Part shown: positions 44,787 to 53,062 of the stretch, one piece after another | Layout of the letters: each line of letters begins with the position of its first letter | Position numbering within the stretch: the first letter of the stretch is position 1 | Assembly: GCA_018396635.1 (NCBI GenBank) | Contig: JAGTQE010000009.1 | Location: forward strand, 1-54,123 | Length of the DNA: 54,123 nucleotides | Source of the DNA: Candidatus Bathyarchaeota archaeon | GTDB taxonomy: Archaea; Thermoproteota; Bathyarchaeia; Bathyarchaeales; DTEX01 | Direction: 5' to 3' | Notes under the pieces: generated by a model | What the model was told of the DNA's origin: nothing | Database searches by the model: none | Seen by the model: only the letters and a program-made list of their open reading frames with translations | Program-made: the position numbers and the translations under genes

Positions 44787-45734
44787 ATGCCTATGAAGTG
44801 TAAGAAGTGTGGCGCAAATGATGCCGAGGTTTACTTAGCCTACTCTAACCTTAAGCTCTGCCCAGAATGTTTTATGCTCTTAGCTGAGAGGAAAGTGAGG
44901 AACACTATTGAGACATATAAAATGCTCTCTAAAAACGATAATATTGGCATCGCCGTTTCAGGCGGAAAGGACAGCGCAACGCTAGCATACATTCTTAGCA
45001 GGTCATTCGAGAAGATCCCGATGACGCTAATCTACATAGATTTGGGCATACCGGACTACTCCCAACACTGCCTAGAGAAGGTTAAGGAGCTCTCAAAGAT
45101 CATTGACAGAGATCTTATTGTTTACAGCCTAGAGAAGGAGCTCGGATTTAGAATACCGGACTTTAAGTCCACAATTTATGGGAGGAAAATGTGCTCAGCC
45201 TGCGGCACAGTGAAGCGATACCTATTCAATAAAATCACATATGATTTGGGTTTAACTAAGATTGCGACAGGCCATAACCTCGATGATACCGTCGAAGCAA
45301 TATTCAATTCATACATGGAGGGTAATGTTGGAGCTCTTGTGAGGTTGAAGCCAGTTCTACCGAAGACTCATCCTAAAATGATGCCTAAAATAAAGCCGCT
45401 GATATGTTTGACTGACATGGAGTGTCTCCTATACGCCACATATAGGAATTTGCCGATCAGGATGCTTGAATGCCAGTTTGCGAAGAGATCCAGAACGATA
45501 AGGAGGAAGGAGGTTCTCAACCTGCTCGCCGATAAGATTCCTAGTTTCAAGCATACATTTATAAGCTCACACTATAGGAGGATTCTACCCCTACTAGAGA
45601 AGGCTCTTGGCGGTCAGAGCGTTGGCGATGAGATGGGAATATTTGACTGCCCAGTCTGCGGTATGCCAACCTCCTTGAGGAGCATGCCCTGCCACTTCTG
45701 CAAAATAGTCAGCCTGTTAAAGAGAAAGGCATGA
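44787..45734 (+). CDS. TtuA/Ncs6-type tRNA thiolation enzyme, copy 2
   Basis: The 315-residue protein has the same architecture as the enzyme at 32795: N-terminal zinc finger (CKKCG and CPEC), PP-loop VSGGKDSATLAYIL, CSACGTVKRYL, GHNLDDTVEAI, a cysteine in MLECQFA, and C-terminal CPVCG and CHFC. All catalytic and cluster cysteines appear present, so both copies could be active, perhaps on different tRNA positions or with different sulfur donors. GGTGA about nine bases upstream supports ATG 44787; ATG 44793 is possible. It is divergent from the winged-helix gene. Confidence 0.9.
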   Translation: MPMKCKKCGANDAEVYLAYSNLKLCPECFMLLAERKVRNTIETYKMLSKNDNIGIAVSGGKDSATLAYILSRSFEKIPMTLIYIDLGIPDYSQHCLEKVKELSKIIDRDLIVYSLEKELGFRIPDFKSTIYGRKMCSACGTVKRYLFNKITYDLGLTKIATGHNLDDTVEAIFNSYMEGNVGALVRLKPVLPKTHPKMMPKIKPLICLTDMECLLYATYRNLPIRMLECQFAKRSRTIRRKEVLNLLADKIPSFKHTFISSHYRRILPLLEKALGGQSVGDEMGIFDCPVCGMPTSLRSMPCHFCKIVSLLKRKA

Positions 45735-45772
45735 GAAGATTGCAGGCGGAAGTCTCCTAAATCTAAAGGAGA

Positions 45773-46135
45773 TTATTTTCTCCTAAGGTTCTCTGCTTCC
45801 CTGAGCCTGTTGTGGAAGCATGTTTCCTCTCCCAGATGGCAGGCTGGCCCCCTAGGCCTAACAACATATAATACGGCATCCAGGTCACAGTCTACGAGAA
45901 TATCCATAACCTCTTGAACGTGCCCAGATGTTTCACCCTTCATCATAACTTTGCCATGGGAACGCCTATAATAGTGGGCGAGACCCGTCTCAAGGGTCTT
46001 CTGCACAGCCTCCCTATTCACATATGCGAGCGTTAGAATTCTCCCGGTTCCCTCCTCCTGAACTACTACTGGGAGTATTCCGCCGCCTTTATCAAAGTTC
46101 AGCTCACTCAGGCTGACATTCTTGAGTTTCCTCAT
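45773..46135 (-). CDS. hisI: Phosphoribosyl-AMP cyclohydrolase
   Basis: The 120-residue monofunctional HisI opens the purine ring of phosphoribosyl-AMP, the third histidine step. It has [32 protein letters not shown] and the metal-binding [11 protein letters not shown] followed by two cysteines ([10 protein letters not shown]). There is no fused HisE pyrophosphohydrolase domain. It overlaps hisF by four bases (ATGA) and is the last gene of the operon. Confidence 0.96.
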   Translation of the reverse strand: MRKLKNVSLSELNFDKGGGILPVVVQEEGTGRILTLAYVNREAVQKTLETGLAHYYRRSHGKVMMKGETSGHVQEVMDILVDCDLDAVLYVVRPRGPACHLGEETCFHNRLREAENLRRK

Positions 46136-46935
46136 AATCTAACTGGCACTCCTCTCTCATGGAGGAACCTTTTAACGACGGGTATTGGGTATTTACTGTA
46201 GTGGAAGACTGAGGCGGCTAACGCGCCATCAGCCTTACCGGCTGTTAGAACCTCTAGGAAGTGTTCTGGCCTACCTGCTCCGCCGCTGGCAATCACCGGT
46301 ATATTTACGCGCTCAGCTATAGCCTTAGTTAATTCGACATCGTATCCGAGCTCGGTTCCATCCCTATCTATTGATGTAAGCAGTATTTCTCCAGCCCCAA
46401 GAGCCTCACACCTAAGAGCCCATTCGACCGCATCCATCCCGGTTGGCTTACGCCCACCATAAATGTAAACCTCGAACCAGCATAAACCCTCCTGCGTCTC
46501 GACGATGTTCCTATCCGGCCTATACTCATACCTCCTCTTAGCGTCTATTGCAGCGACTATATGGTTTGAGCCGATTTTCTTGGCGAGCTCCCTAATAAGC
46601 TCAGGCTTCTCAGCAGCCGCTGTTCCAATTGAGATCTTATCTGCGCCACTCGATATAACTGCTTCTGCATCTTCTAGGCTCCTGATTCCGCCGCCAACAG
46701 TGAATGGTATATTTATCTCGGATGCAACTGCCTTGACAACGTTTATTAATATGCTCCTCTCCTCGACAGATGCCGTTATATCTAGGAAGACGATCTCGTC
46801 AGCACCATCCTCCTGATACCGTCTGGCCAGCTCAACGGGGTCGCCGGCATCCCTCAAGCCGAGGAAGTTTATGCCCTTAACAACCCTACCATGATCAACG
46901 TCTAGACACGGTATTATACGCTTAAACTTGGCCAT
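46132..46935 (-). CDS. hisF: Imidazole glycerol phosphate synthase cyclase subunit
   Basis: The 267-residue TIM-barrel enzyme converts PRFAR plus ammonia to imidazole glycerol phosphate and AICAR. The catalytic aspartates are in [15 protein letters not shown] (Asp near 12) and [12 protein letters not shown]. The phosphate loops FTVGGGIRS and ASGGAG are present. Its normal glutaminase partner HisH is not encoded in this operon or window, so ammonia must come from a HisH elsewhere, another glutaminase or solution. The ATG at 46935 is 42 bases after hisA. Confidence 0.96.
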   Translation of the reverse strand: MAKFKRIIPCLDVDHGRVVKGINFLGLRDAGDPVELARRYQEDGADEIVFLDITASVEERSILINVVKAVASEINIPFTVGGGIRSLEDAEAVISSGADKISIGTAAAEKPELIRELAKKIGSNHIVAAIDAKRRYEYRPDRNIVETQEGLCWFEVYIYGGRKPTGMDAVEWALRCEALGAGEILLTSIDRDGTELGYDVELTKAIAERVNIPVIASGGAGRPEHFLEVLTAGKADGALAASVFHYSKYPIPVVKRFLHERGVPVRL

Positions 46936-46977
46936 TTATAGGACACCACAAACTAATACTCTTAAATGATGTAATTT

Positions 46978-47679
46978 TTAAAGATTCCTAATACTAATGC
47001 GCCCTTCATAGAGCGCTCTACCAACAATAACGCCGTATAAGCCTAACTCTTTCAGGGCCATGATGTCTTCTAGGCTCCTAACCCCTCCGGACGCAATTAT
47101 ATTAACATTTAAGTCAAGGATTTTTGAAAGGTTCTCGAGATCCGGCCCCTCCAGAGACCCATCACGCCGAACAGCTGTCACTAGGAGGAATCTTACGCCC
47201 ATATCAGTAAACCTCCTCGCAGCCTCCCTAAGGCCAACCCCGGTTCCCTCCCTCCAGCCATCGACAACCACGACGCCGTCTAGATGGTCTAGGGCGACGA
47301 TGATCTTTTCCGGTCCAAATTCATCCAGAAGGGCTCTGAAAGTATTTGGCTCCTTAAAGGCCATTGACCCGATAACGATCCTCTTGGCGCCGAGACTAAT
47401 GATTTGGTGTGCCCTCTCGATGCTCCTTATCCCTCCACCAACCTGGACTGGAACATTTAGGGAGCGGATTATTCTGCTAACAATCTCAATATTATCTCCC
47501 CTGCCGAGGGCGGCGTCTAAGTCGACCACGTGAATTAGCTGCGCTCCCTCAGACTCCCATATCTTAGCGACGGTCACGGGGTCAGTAAGGTGCTCATAGG
47601 AGAGGATGTGTTTAGGGTCTCCTCTAAGCAGCCTAGCAACTCTACCATAAATAATATCTACTGATGGTATAACTATCAA
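46978..47679 (-). CDS. hisA: ProFAR isomerase
   Basis: The roughly 233-residue TIM-barrel isomerase opens the aminoaldose ring of ProFAR. VIPSVDIIYGRVARL opens the protein, VGGGIRSIERA and ASGGVRSLEDI are the two phosphate loops, and the mid-barrel VDGWREGTGV fits the second active-site region. The frame runs back to 47727 in hisB. GGTG at 47686-47689 is spaced six bases from TTG 47679, which gives the usual MIVIPSVDI start; GTG 47688 is the alternative. Confidence 0.94.
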   Translation of the reverse strand: MIVIPSVDIIYGRVARLLRGDPKHILSYEHLTDPVTVAKIWESEGAQLIHVVDLDAALGRGDNIEIVSRIIRSLNVPVQVGGGIRSIERAHQIISLGAKRIVIGSMAFKEPNTFRALLDEFGPEKIIVALDHLDGVVVVDGWREGTGVGLREAARRFTDMGVRFLLVTAVRRDGSLEGPDLENLSKILDLNVNIIASGGVRSLEDIMALKELGLYGVIVGRALYEGRISIRNL

Positions 47680-47698
47680 TTGCAACACCGAAATATTT

Positions 47699-48274
47699 TC
47701 ATAGAACACCCTTCGAGCTGGGCACACCGATTCTCTCGGTGTCTATCGATAGCGCCTGCCTTAGGGATAGCGCCAGAGCCTTGAAGGCCGCCTCAACCTT
47801 GTGGTGATCGTTTACGCCATACTGGATCCAAAGGTGTATATTTGCCCTCAAGGCATTTGCCAGAGTCTCCAGGAAGTGGTATATGTCCTCCGATAGCATG
47901 TCCTCGACCTGCCTTCCCTCCAGGTTTAAGTTGATTTTCGGGTATGGCCTATTTGATAGGTCTACTGCGGCAAAGGCTAGGGAACAGTCCATTGGAACGA
48001 TAGCGTAGCCAAATCTTCTTATGCCAACATGTTTGCCGAGGGCTTCCCTTATCGCCTCGCCGAGACATATGGCCACATCCTCAATTACGTGGTGTTTTAG
48101 GTCTCCCGAAGCTTCAACTTGAATGTCTAGGAGGCTGTGGGCCGCTAGAGACCTAATCATATGGTCTAGGAAGGACACCCCGGTTTTAACGCTCGCAGTG
48201 CCTGAGCCATCTAACCTAACCCTAACCTTAACCTCCGTTTCAGCGGTCTTCCTATAGCGCTCCGCTTCTCTCAA
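47699..48274 (-). CDS. hisB: Imidazoleglycerol-phosphate dehydratase
   Basis: The roughly 191-residue monofunctional dehydratase has the manganese-binding signatures FLDHMIRSLAAHSLLDI, HHVIEDVAICLGEA and NDHHKVEAAFKALALSLRQA. It has no fused phosphatase, unlike enterobacterial HisB, which matters because the phosphatase step is otherwise unassigned here. TTG at 48274 is preceded by GGGGTGG with five bases between; GTG 48283 overlaps that site. It overlaps the end of the HAD gene by about 23 bases. Confidence 0.94.
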   Translation of the reverse strand: MREAERYRKTAETEVKVRVRLDGSGTASVKTGVSFLDHMIRSLAAHSLLDIQVEASGDLKHHVIEDVAICLGEAIREALGKHVGIRRFGYAIVPMDCSLAFAAVDLSNRPYPKINLNLEGRQVEDMLSEDIYHFLETLANALRANIHLWIQYGVNDHHKVEAAFKALALSLRQALSIDTERIGVPSSKGVL

Positions 48275-49466
48275 TGCTTCCACCCCTAACCAATTCGATT
48301 AGATATGGGATATCGTTTACGGACGGCAGAATAATATCACATTTAAATTTGAGGAACCCTTCCCTCACCATCTCCCTTAAACCCGTATACTCGTATACTC
48401 CAGCAAAAATAAATCTTGGATCAAGTCTTCTAGCCCTCTCAACAGCCATGGCATCTTCCATAGAGTCCCCGACGAATAGGGCAAGCCTGAAGGGCTCTAG
48501 ACTTCGAGAAGACTTTAAGAGCGAGTAAGGATTCGGCTTTTTGAGGCTCACTTTTATGAAACCCCTCTTTAAGTACTCATCTTCAAGCATCTCAATATCA
48601 TCTAAAAATACTTGCGCCTTTTGATCGAATAGGTTTAGGATATCTCCCAGAACATGCTTAGCGGACTTAAACCTGCTCCCGGAGGCTATTCCGAACCTCG
48701 GTCCTCTGATTAGAGATGATAAGTGTTCTAATGTCTCACGATTGATTATCGGCTTACCTTTATCTATCATTCCAGCCCCAAAATATATTTCCGGATTAAT
48801 CCCGTAAATATCCTCGAAGAGAATTGGACCGCAGAATATCTCCTCGAATATCCTTGCAACTATGCTTCCACCGACTCCTCCAGAGCCGTTAATGAAGTCT
48901 CTTATAAGGCTGTAGCTTCCCTCATCAATAGCCCCTGAAGAGAGTATTGCCCTATCGACTGAAGCCGCTCCAGTCTCATCAAGTAACCTTGTAAAATCCT
49001 TCAGTCTCATCTTCAGAATCTCTAAATCGCTATAGCTGATATTTAATGCTCCTTCGGCGGCAGCCTCCCTAATTGCTAGGAAGCGTTTAGCGGGGTTCTC
49101 TATATGCGAGAGCCGGGCAATTAGGTCAGTAAGTTTTTTCCTCTGCCCCTTCGGCATATTAGATAGGAGGAACATTAGGGATCCATAAACTATGTCCCAG
49201 TCGTTATTGAACCCTCCGCTCATCCTGAAGAGGAATATTATCTCGTTGGAGATGAAGTCTTCAGGGATCTTAAGGCCTGTAAGCCCCTCAAAGATGAATG
49301 CGGTAGACTTTGAAATCGCCTTATCATAGGACTCTCTTATGTCTATTAGCACACCATCGCAATCAAATATTATCGCATCAATCCTTTTCAGATCCTGCAC
49401 TCTATCTCTCCTCAAATAAGCCTCGCCGGACTTAAGATTGAGCCTAGCATAGCTGTTAAGCGTCAT
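48252..49466 (-). CDS. HAD hydrolase inside the his operon, candidate histidinol-phosphate phosphatase
   Basis: The 404-residue protein has HAD motif I DAIIFDCDGVLIDIRES (about 29-45), motif III lysine in KKPNPYSLL and motif IV LALFVGDSMEDAMAVERA. A large insertion (about 130-250) separates motif I from the core, probably an enlarged cap. It sits between hisC, whose product is histidinol phosphate, and hisB, overlapping both (11 and about 23 bases). GGAGGTG lies seven bases before its ATG at 49466. Archaea often lack a recognised histidinol-phosphatase, so this gene is the natural candidate. That assignment is inference from position and fold, not from a diagnostic motif. Confidence 0.85.
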   Translation of the reverse strand: MTLNSYARLNLKSGEAYLRRDRVQDLKRIDAIIFDCDGVLIDIRESYDKAISKSTAFIFEGLTGLKIPEDFISNEIIFLFRMSGGFNNDWDIVYGSLMFLLSNMPKGQRKKLTDLIARLSHIENPAKRFLAIREAAAEGALNISYSDLEILKMRLKDFTRLLDETGAASVDRAILSSGAIDEGSYSLIRDFINGSGGVGGSIVARIFEEIFCGPILFEDIYGINPEIYFGAGMIDKGKPIINRETLEHLSSLIRGPRFGIASGSRFKSAKHVLGDILNLFDQKAQVFLDDIEMLEDEYLKRGFIKVSLKKPNPYSLLKSSRSLEPFRLALFVGDSMEDAMAVERARRLDPRFIFAGVYEYTGLREMVREGFLKFKCDIILPSVNDIPYLIELVRGGSIERSGAL

Positions 49467-50574
49467 GGGAGAGCACCTCCTTAAGCTCCTGAAGGAAGCG
49501 GTCCATGTAATCTCTCGGAGCGACAGTAACCCTTAAGCAATTCTCAAACTTAAGTACTCTGCCAATATTCCTTATAATGACCCCCCTGCCAAGAAGGTCT
49601 CTATAAACTGCAGAAGAGCTCTTATCAACCTGGAACAGCACGAAGTTTGTTTCCGAGGGGAAGGCCCTCACACCCTTTATTCCATTCAATTCTCTAATGA
49701 GTCTCTCCCTCTCAGTTTTGACGGCGTTGATGATCTCCCCTAAATATTCCATGTTCTCAAGCATCTTAACAGCAGCCCTTAACGCAGTTATAGATGCGGA
49801 GTATGGCATCTGAAATCTCTCCTCAATTATCCTAGAGAGCCTAGCATTCACAACAGCATATCCAATTCTTAAACCAGCTAGGCCGAAAACCTTAGAGAAT
49901 GTCCTGAAGACTATGAGGTTTTCCAGGCTTGCGGCTACATTGATTAGCGATGATGATGCGAAGTCTGCGTAGGCCTCGTCCACGGCTACCAATCCATCAA
50001 AGCTCTCAGCGATCTTTAAAATATCCCTGTGATCTAGTTGGTTGGCTGTTGGATTGTTTGGTGAGCATATGAAGATGACTTTTGTTCTTGACGTAATCGA
50101 GGAGAGTATTGCTTCAGGGTCTAGTGAGAAATCATCTCTAAGCGGGACAGTCCTATAATTAGCGTTCTGAATTTTAACGCACCGCTCATAGATCTGGAAA
50201 GTTGGCTCAATAGATATCGCCTCATCTCCCTCCCTAAGAAAGATCCTGGTGACTAAATCTATGAGCTGATCGCTTCCAGCCCCGATTATAATGCTCTTTA
50301 CTGGTACGCCTATTTTCTCGCCTATGGATTCCCTAAGCTCCCTGAATTCATCTCGCGGATATATTCTAGGGTCAACCTCATCTATGACCTGCCTCAGAAT
50401 ACTCCTGATAAATTCTAATGGTATGAAGAGGTTCTCATTTGAATTTAGCTTCAGTATCTCGGACGCCTTACGCCTAATCTTTAATGCCAGCCCTTCAGAT
50501 GTCTCGCCAACATCGTATATGCTCAGATTACTCCCCCTCACAATAATATCCTCAATTATCTTTTTTCCACCCAA
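49456..50574 (-). CDS. hisC: Histidinol-phosphate aminotransferase
   Basis: The 372-residue PLP enzyme makes histidinol phosphate from imidazole acetol phosphate. It has LKLNSNENLF, the nucleotide-like GAGSDQLIDL, CSPNNPTANQL, AVDEAYADF and the PLP-lysine block RTFSKVFGLAGLRIGYAV. The TTG at 50574 overlaps hisD by 19 bases. A second option is ATA at 50559, overlapping the hisD TAA as ATAA and preceded by GGTGG at seven bases; this mirrors the aroD-aroE junction. Both give complete proteins differing by five residues. Confidence 0.94.
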   Translation of the reverse strand: MGGKKIIEDIIVRGSNLSIYDVGETSEGLALKIRRKASEILKLNSNENLFIPLEFIRSILRQVIDEVDPRIYPRDEFRELRESIGEKIGVPVKSIIIGAGSDQLIDLVTRIFLREGDEAISIEPTFQIYERCVKIQNANYRTVPLRDDFSLDPEAILSSITSRTKVIFICSPNNPTANQLDHRDILKIAESFDGLVAVDEAYADFASSSLINVAASLENLIVFRTFSKVFGLAGLRIGYAVVNARLSRIIEERFQMPYSASITALRAAVKMLENMEYLGEIINAVKTERERLIRELNGIKGVRAFPSETNFVLFQVDKSSSAVYRDLLGRGVIIRNIGRVLKFENCLRVTVAPRDYMDRFLQELKEVLSHDA

Positions 50575-51878
50575 TCCCTCAACCGCTCCTTTAAGGCTAG
50601 AGCGTGATTTGGCAACCCTTCACACTCAGCTAAGACTATGGCGCTGGCGGATAGTTTCTTCATGGCTTCCTCAGAGCACTCAACAATATTGAGGCACCTA
50701 ATAAAGTCTAAGACCGATAGCGGCTGATATACAAGCCCATATCCACCGGTAGGGATAACGTGGTTCGTTCCGAGACAATAGTCGCTTAGAGATACTGGCG
50801 TCGTATGGCCTATGAGCACTATGCCTGAGGACCATATCTTCCTAGATATTTCACAAGCATTCCTGGCGATTATCTCAAGATGCTCTGGAGCAAACTCGTT
50901 CACAAAGTCTATGGCTTCATCCATATCATCGGCAACCAATATTAACCCATTCCTCTCAAGGGACTCCTTAACTACATCCCTACCCGATAAATCACCAACC
51001 ATGCGTGTGAGGATGTTGGCAACCTCCTCAGCAAGATCCGCCGATGTTGTGACCAGCGCTGCTAAGCTGTCAGCCCCATGTTCAGCTTGGGATACCATGT
51101 CAAGAGCAACATAGCGTGGGTTGGCTGAATCGTCAGCTAGAATCATTATTTCGCTTGGGCCTGCCGGATGATCAATTGGGACATCACATGAAACTATTCG
51201 CTTCGCGGCCAAAACGTACCTGTTCCCCGGACCGACAATTTTTTCAACAGGGCTTATGGTTTCCGTGCCGTAGGCTAGGGCCGCTATTGCCTGAGCTCCA
51301 CCAACCCTATAAATCTCGTCAGCCCCACATATATCCGCCGCAACTAGCGTTAATGGATGGATTCTGCCATCTTTTCTGGGAGGAGTGCAAACAACAACCC
51401 TTCGCACACCAGCAACCTTAGCTGGCACGACGGTCATAATAACTGTGCTTGGGTACGCCGCCAACCCGCCTGGAATATAGCATCCGACGCTTCGGATCGG
51501 CCTATATTCTCTGGATACCTTTACGCCATCCTCATCCTCATACTTAAAGCTGACTCTCGACAGGGCTGCGCGCTCAACCCTCTCAACCCTTTCCTTAGCC
51601 GCTTCTATGGCGGAGATCTGCTCACAGCCAACCATGCTATATGCCTCTTTAATCTCCTCACGTTTAACGCTTATTTGCTTGGCATCGATTTTAACGCCGT
51701 CGAACATCGCCGTCAACTCTATTAGGGCAGAGTCGCCGCGACTCTTAACCTCCTTAATTATGCCCTCAACATATCTAAGTAGGCTCTGATCTATCGTTCT
51801 CTTCCTAGGCCATCTGCTCTCTAGGATTGTGCCGTAGGCGTCACGCAGCCTCGCAGCCTTTATGGGCATTTCCTTCAT
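50556..51878 (-). CDS. hisD: Histidinol dehydrogenase
   Basis: The 440-residue zinc enzyme oxidises histidinol to histidine in two steps. Family sequence includes GCYIPGGLAAYPSTVIMTVVPAKVAGV, YRVGGAQAIAALAYGTETI, KIVGPGNRYVLAAKR, DHPAGPSEIMILADDSA, MVSQAEHGADSLA and EFAPEHLEI. The ATG at 51878 overlaps the hisG stop by four bases, with GGAGG just upstream. Length is standard. Confidence 0.96.
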   Translation of the reverse strand: MKEMPIKAARLRDAYGTILESRWPRKRTIDQSLLRYVEGIIKEVKSRGDSALIELTAMFDGVKIDAKQISVKREEIKEAYSMVGCEQISAIEAAKERVERVERAALSRVSFKYEDEDGVKVSREYRPIRSVGCYIPGGLAAYPSTVIMTVVPAKVAGVRRVVVCTPPRKDGRIHPLTLVAADICGADEIYRVGGAQAIAALAYGTETISPVEKIVGPGNRYVLAAKRIVSCDVPIDHPAGPSEIMILADDSANPRYVALDMVSQAEHGADSLAALVTTSADLAEEVANILTRMVGDLSGRDVVKESLERNGLILVADDMDEAIDFVNEFAPEHLEIIARNACEISRKIWSSGIVLIGHTTPVSLSDYCLGTNHVIPTGGYGLVYQPLSVLDFIRCLNIVECSEEAMKKLSASAIVLAECEGLPNHALALKERLRDWVEKR

Positions 51879-52867
51879 TCTCCTCCAGGAGATTTCTCGC
51901 CTGAAGTTATCTCTTCAAGCGGAAGCACCTGTCTAGGCTCATAGACAACTAATCCTTGAGCAAGCCTCCTTAGCATAGGTAGTATCTCTAAAAATTGATC
52001 CTTATCTATCACCGTGTTCACCGAGTACCAGTTCTCGTCTGATAGCGGGGCTATTGTCGGCTTCTTAAGTGCTGGGAGCCTCTCAAGAAGCCTTTGAAGG
52101 TTATCCCTATGCACGTTAACAAATATGTGTAGCTTCTTTCTTCCGTCAACAACGCCCTTCAATAGCGTTAAAACATCGTATATCTTCTCCCGCTTCTCAG
52201 GATCCAATAGGGCTTTCTTATTCGCTATTAGTATAGCAGTAGATTCCATTATAATCTCGATCGGCTTTAAATTGTTCCTCTCCAAGGACTCGCCTGTCTC
52301 CATAACATCTATTATTGCGTCTGCATCCTCAGGGGGCTTAGCCTCAGTTGCCCCAAAAGAGAGGTATATTGTAACCCTATCATTCTCGCCTTTCTTCCAC
52401 CAAGGCGTAATGATAAGCGGCTCCTTATCCCCATAAAGCCTCTTATACACCGGGTTATCCATAACATACTCCGCAGATATATTCAGGTACTCTGTTGAGA
52501 TCCTCAGCGTCCTGCCAGCCCTATTAAACTCCTCTAGGAGATCTGAGAGGCTGTTTACATTGGTCCAATATTTCGGCACGGCTAAAACCAGCTTAACTCT
52601 CGCATACTCCAGGTCTAATAAAACCTCTACGTCTGCCCTAGTCTCCCTTAGCCAATCGGCCCCGGTTATACCTATGTCATGAAGACCATCTCCTATGAGC
52701 ACCGGGATCTCTTGGGGCCTGAGAATCTTCAATTCTATCTTGGGGTCGTTTATCGAAGGCCTATATGTGCGCTCATCTCCCAGTACCGTATATCCTGCTC
52801 TCTCTAGAAGCCTGAGAGCGCCCTCAGCCAAATGCCCTTTCGGTATGATAAAGCTAACCTTACCCAT
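51875..52867 (-). CDS. hisG: ATP phosphoribosyltransferase, long form
   Basis: The 330-residue enzyme starts histidine synthesis by joining ATP and PRPP. The catalytic part (about 1-210) has IPKGHLAEGALRLLERAGY, GDGLHDIGITGADWL and DADAIIDVMETGESL. The C-terminal roughly 90 residues form the HisG_C regulatory domain, so histidine feedback is expected and no HisZ partner is needed. ATG 52867 is five bases after GGTGAT; a TTG at 52873 would overlap that site. It leads the operon, about 150 bases downstream of a TATA box. Confidence 0.95.
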   Translation of the reverse strand: MGKVSFIIPKGHLAEGALRLLERAGYTVLGDERTYRPSINDPKIELKILRPQEIPVLIGDGLHDIGITGADWLRETRADVEVLLDLEYARVKLVLAVPKYWTNVNSLSDLLEEFNRAGRTLRISTEYLNISAEYVMDNPVYKRLYGDKEPLIITPWWKKGENDRVTIYLSFGATEAKPPEDADAIIDVMETGESLERNNLKPIEIIMESTAILIANKKALLDPEKREKIYDVLTLLKGVVDGRKKLHIFVNVHRDNLQRLLERLPALKKPTIAPLSDENWYSVNTVIDKDQFLEILPMLRRLAQGLVVYEPRQVLPLEEITSGEKSPGGE

Positions 52868-53037
52868 ACTCAATCACCATCAAAGAACCTCAATGCTATG
52901 TAAGCACTAAATGTTTTGATTAGAATTGATGGGAGGACATCTTCCATTTGACTGAAATAAAAGACTAAATTACCAATTCTTGTGAATGCGATCGCCCGGC
53001 AAATCCGGCACCACAAATAAAGATGTGCCATACAAAT

Positions 53038-53047
53038 AGTATATAAA
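53038..53047 (-). promoter_or_regulatory. Probable TATA box of the his operon
   Basis: TTTATATACT on the minus strand would start transcription near 53016, leaving a leader of about 150 bases before hisG. It is the best TATA match in the 195-base gap between the amidotransferase and hisG. Confidence 0.45.
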
Positions 53048-53062
53048 TCTTTCCTAGTCACG

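Noticed and set aside
52986-52993. GCGATCGC palindrome upstream of hisG
   Set aside because: A single 8-base palindrome with no repeat copy or pairing partner is not evidence of an operator.
52870-53061. 63-codon frame upstream of hisG as a protein gene
   Set aside because: Its first start lies upstream of the TATA box and composition is not protein-like in any family I know; kept only as a leader observation.
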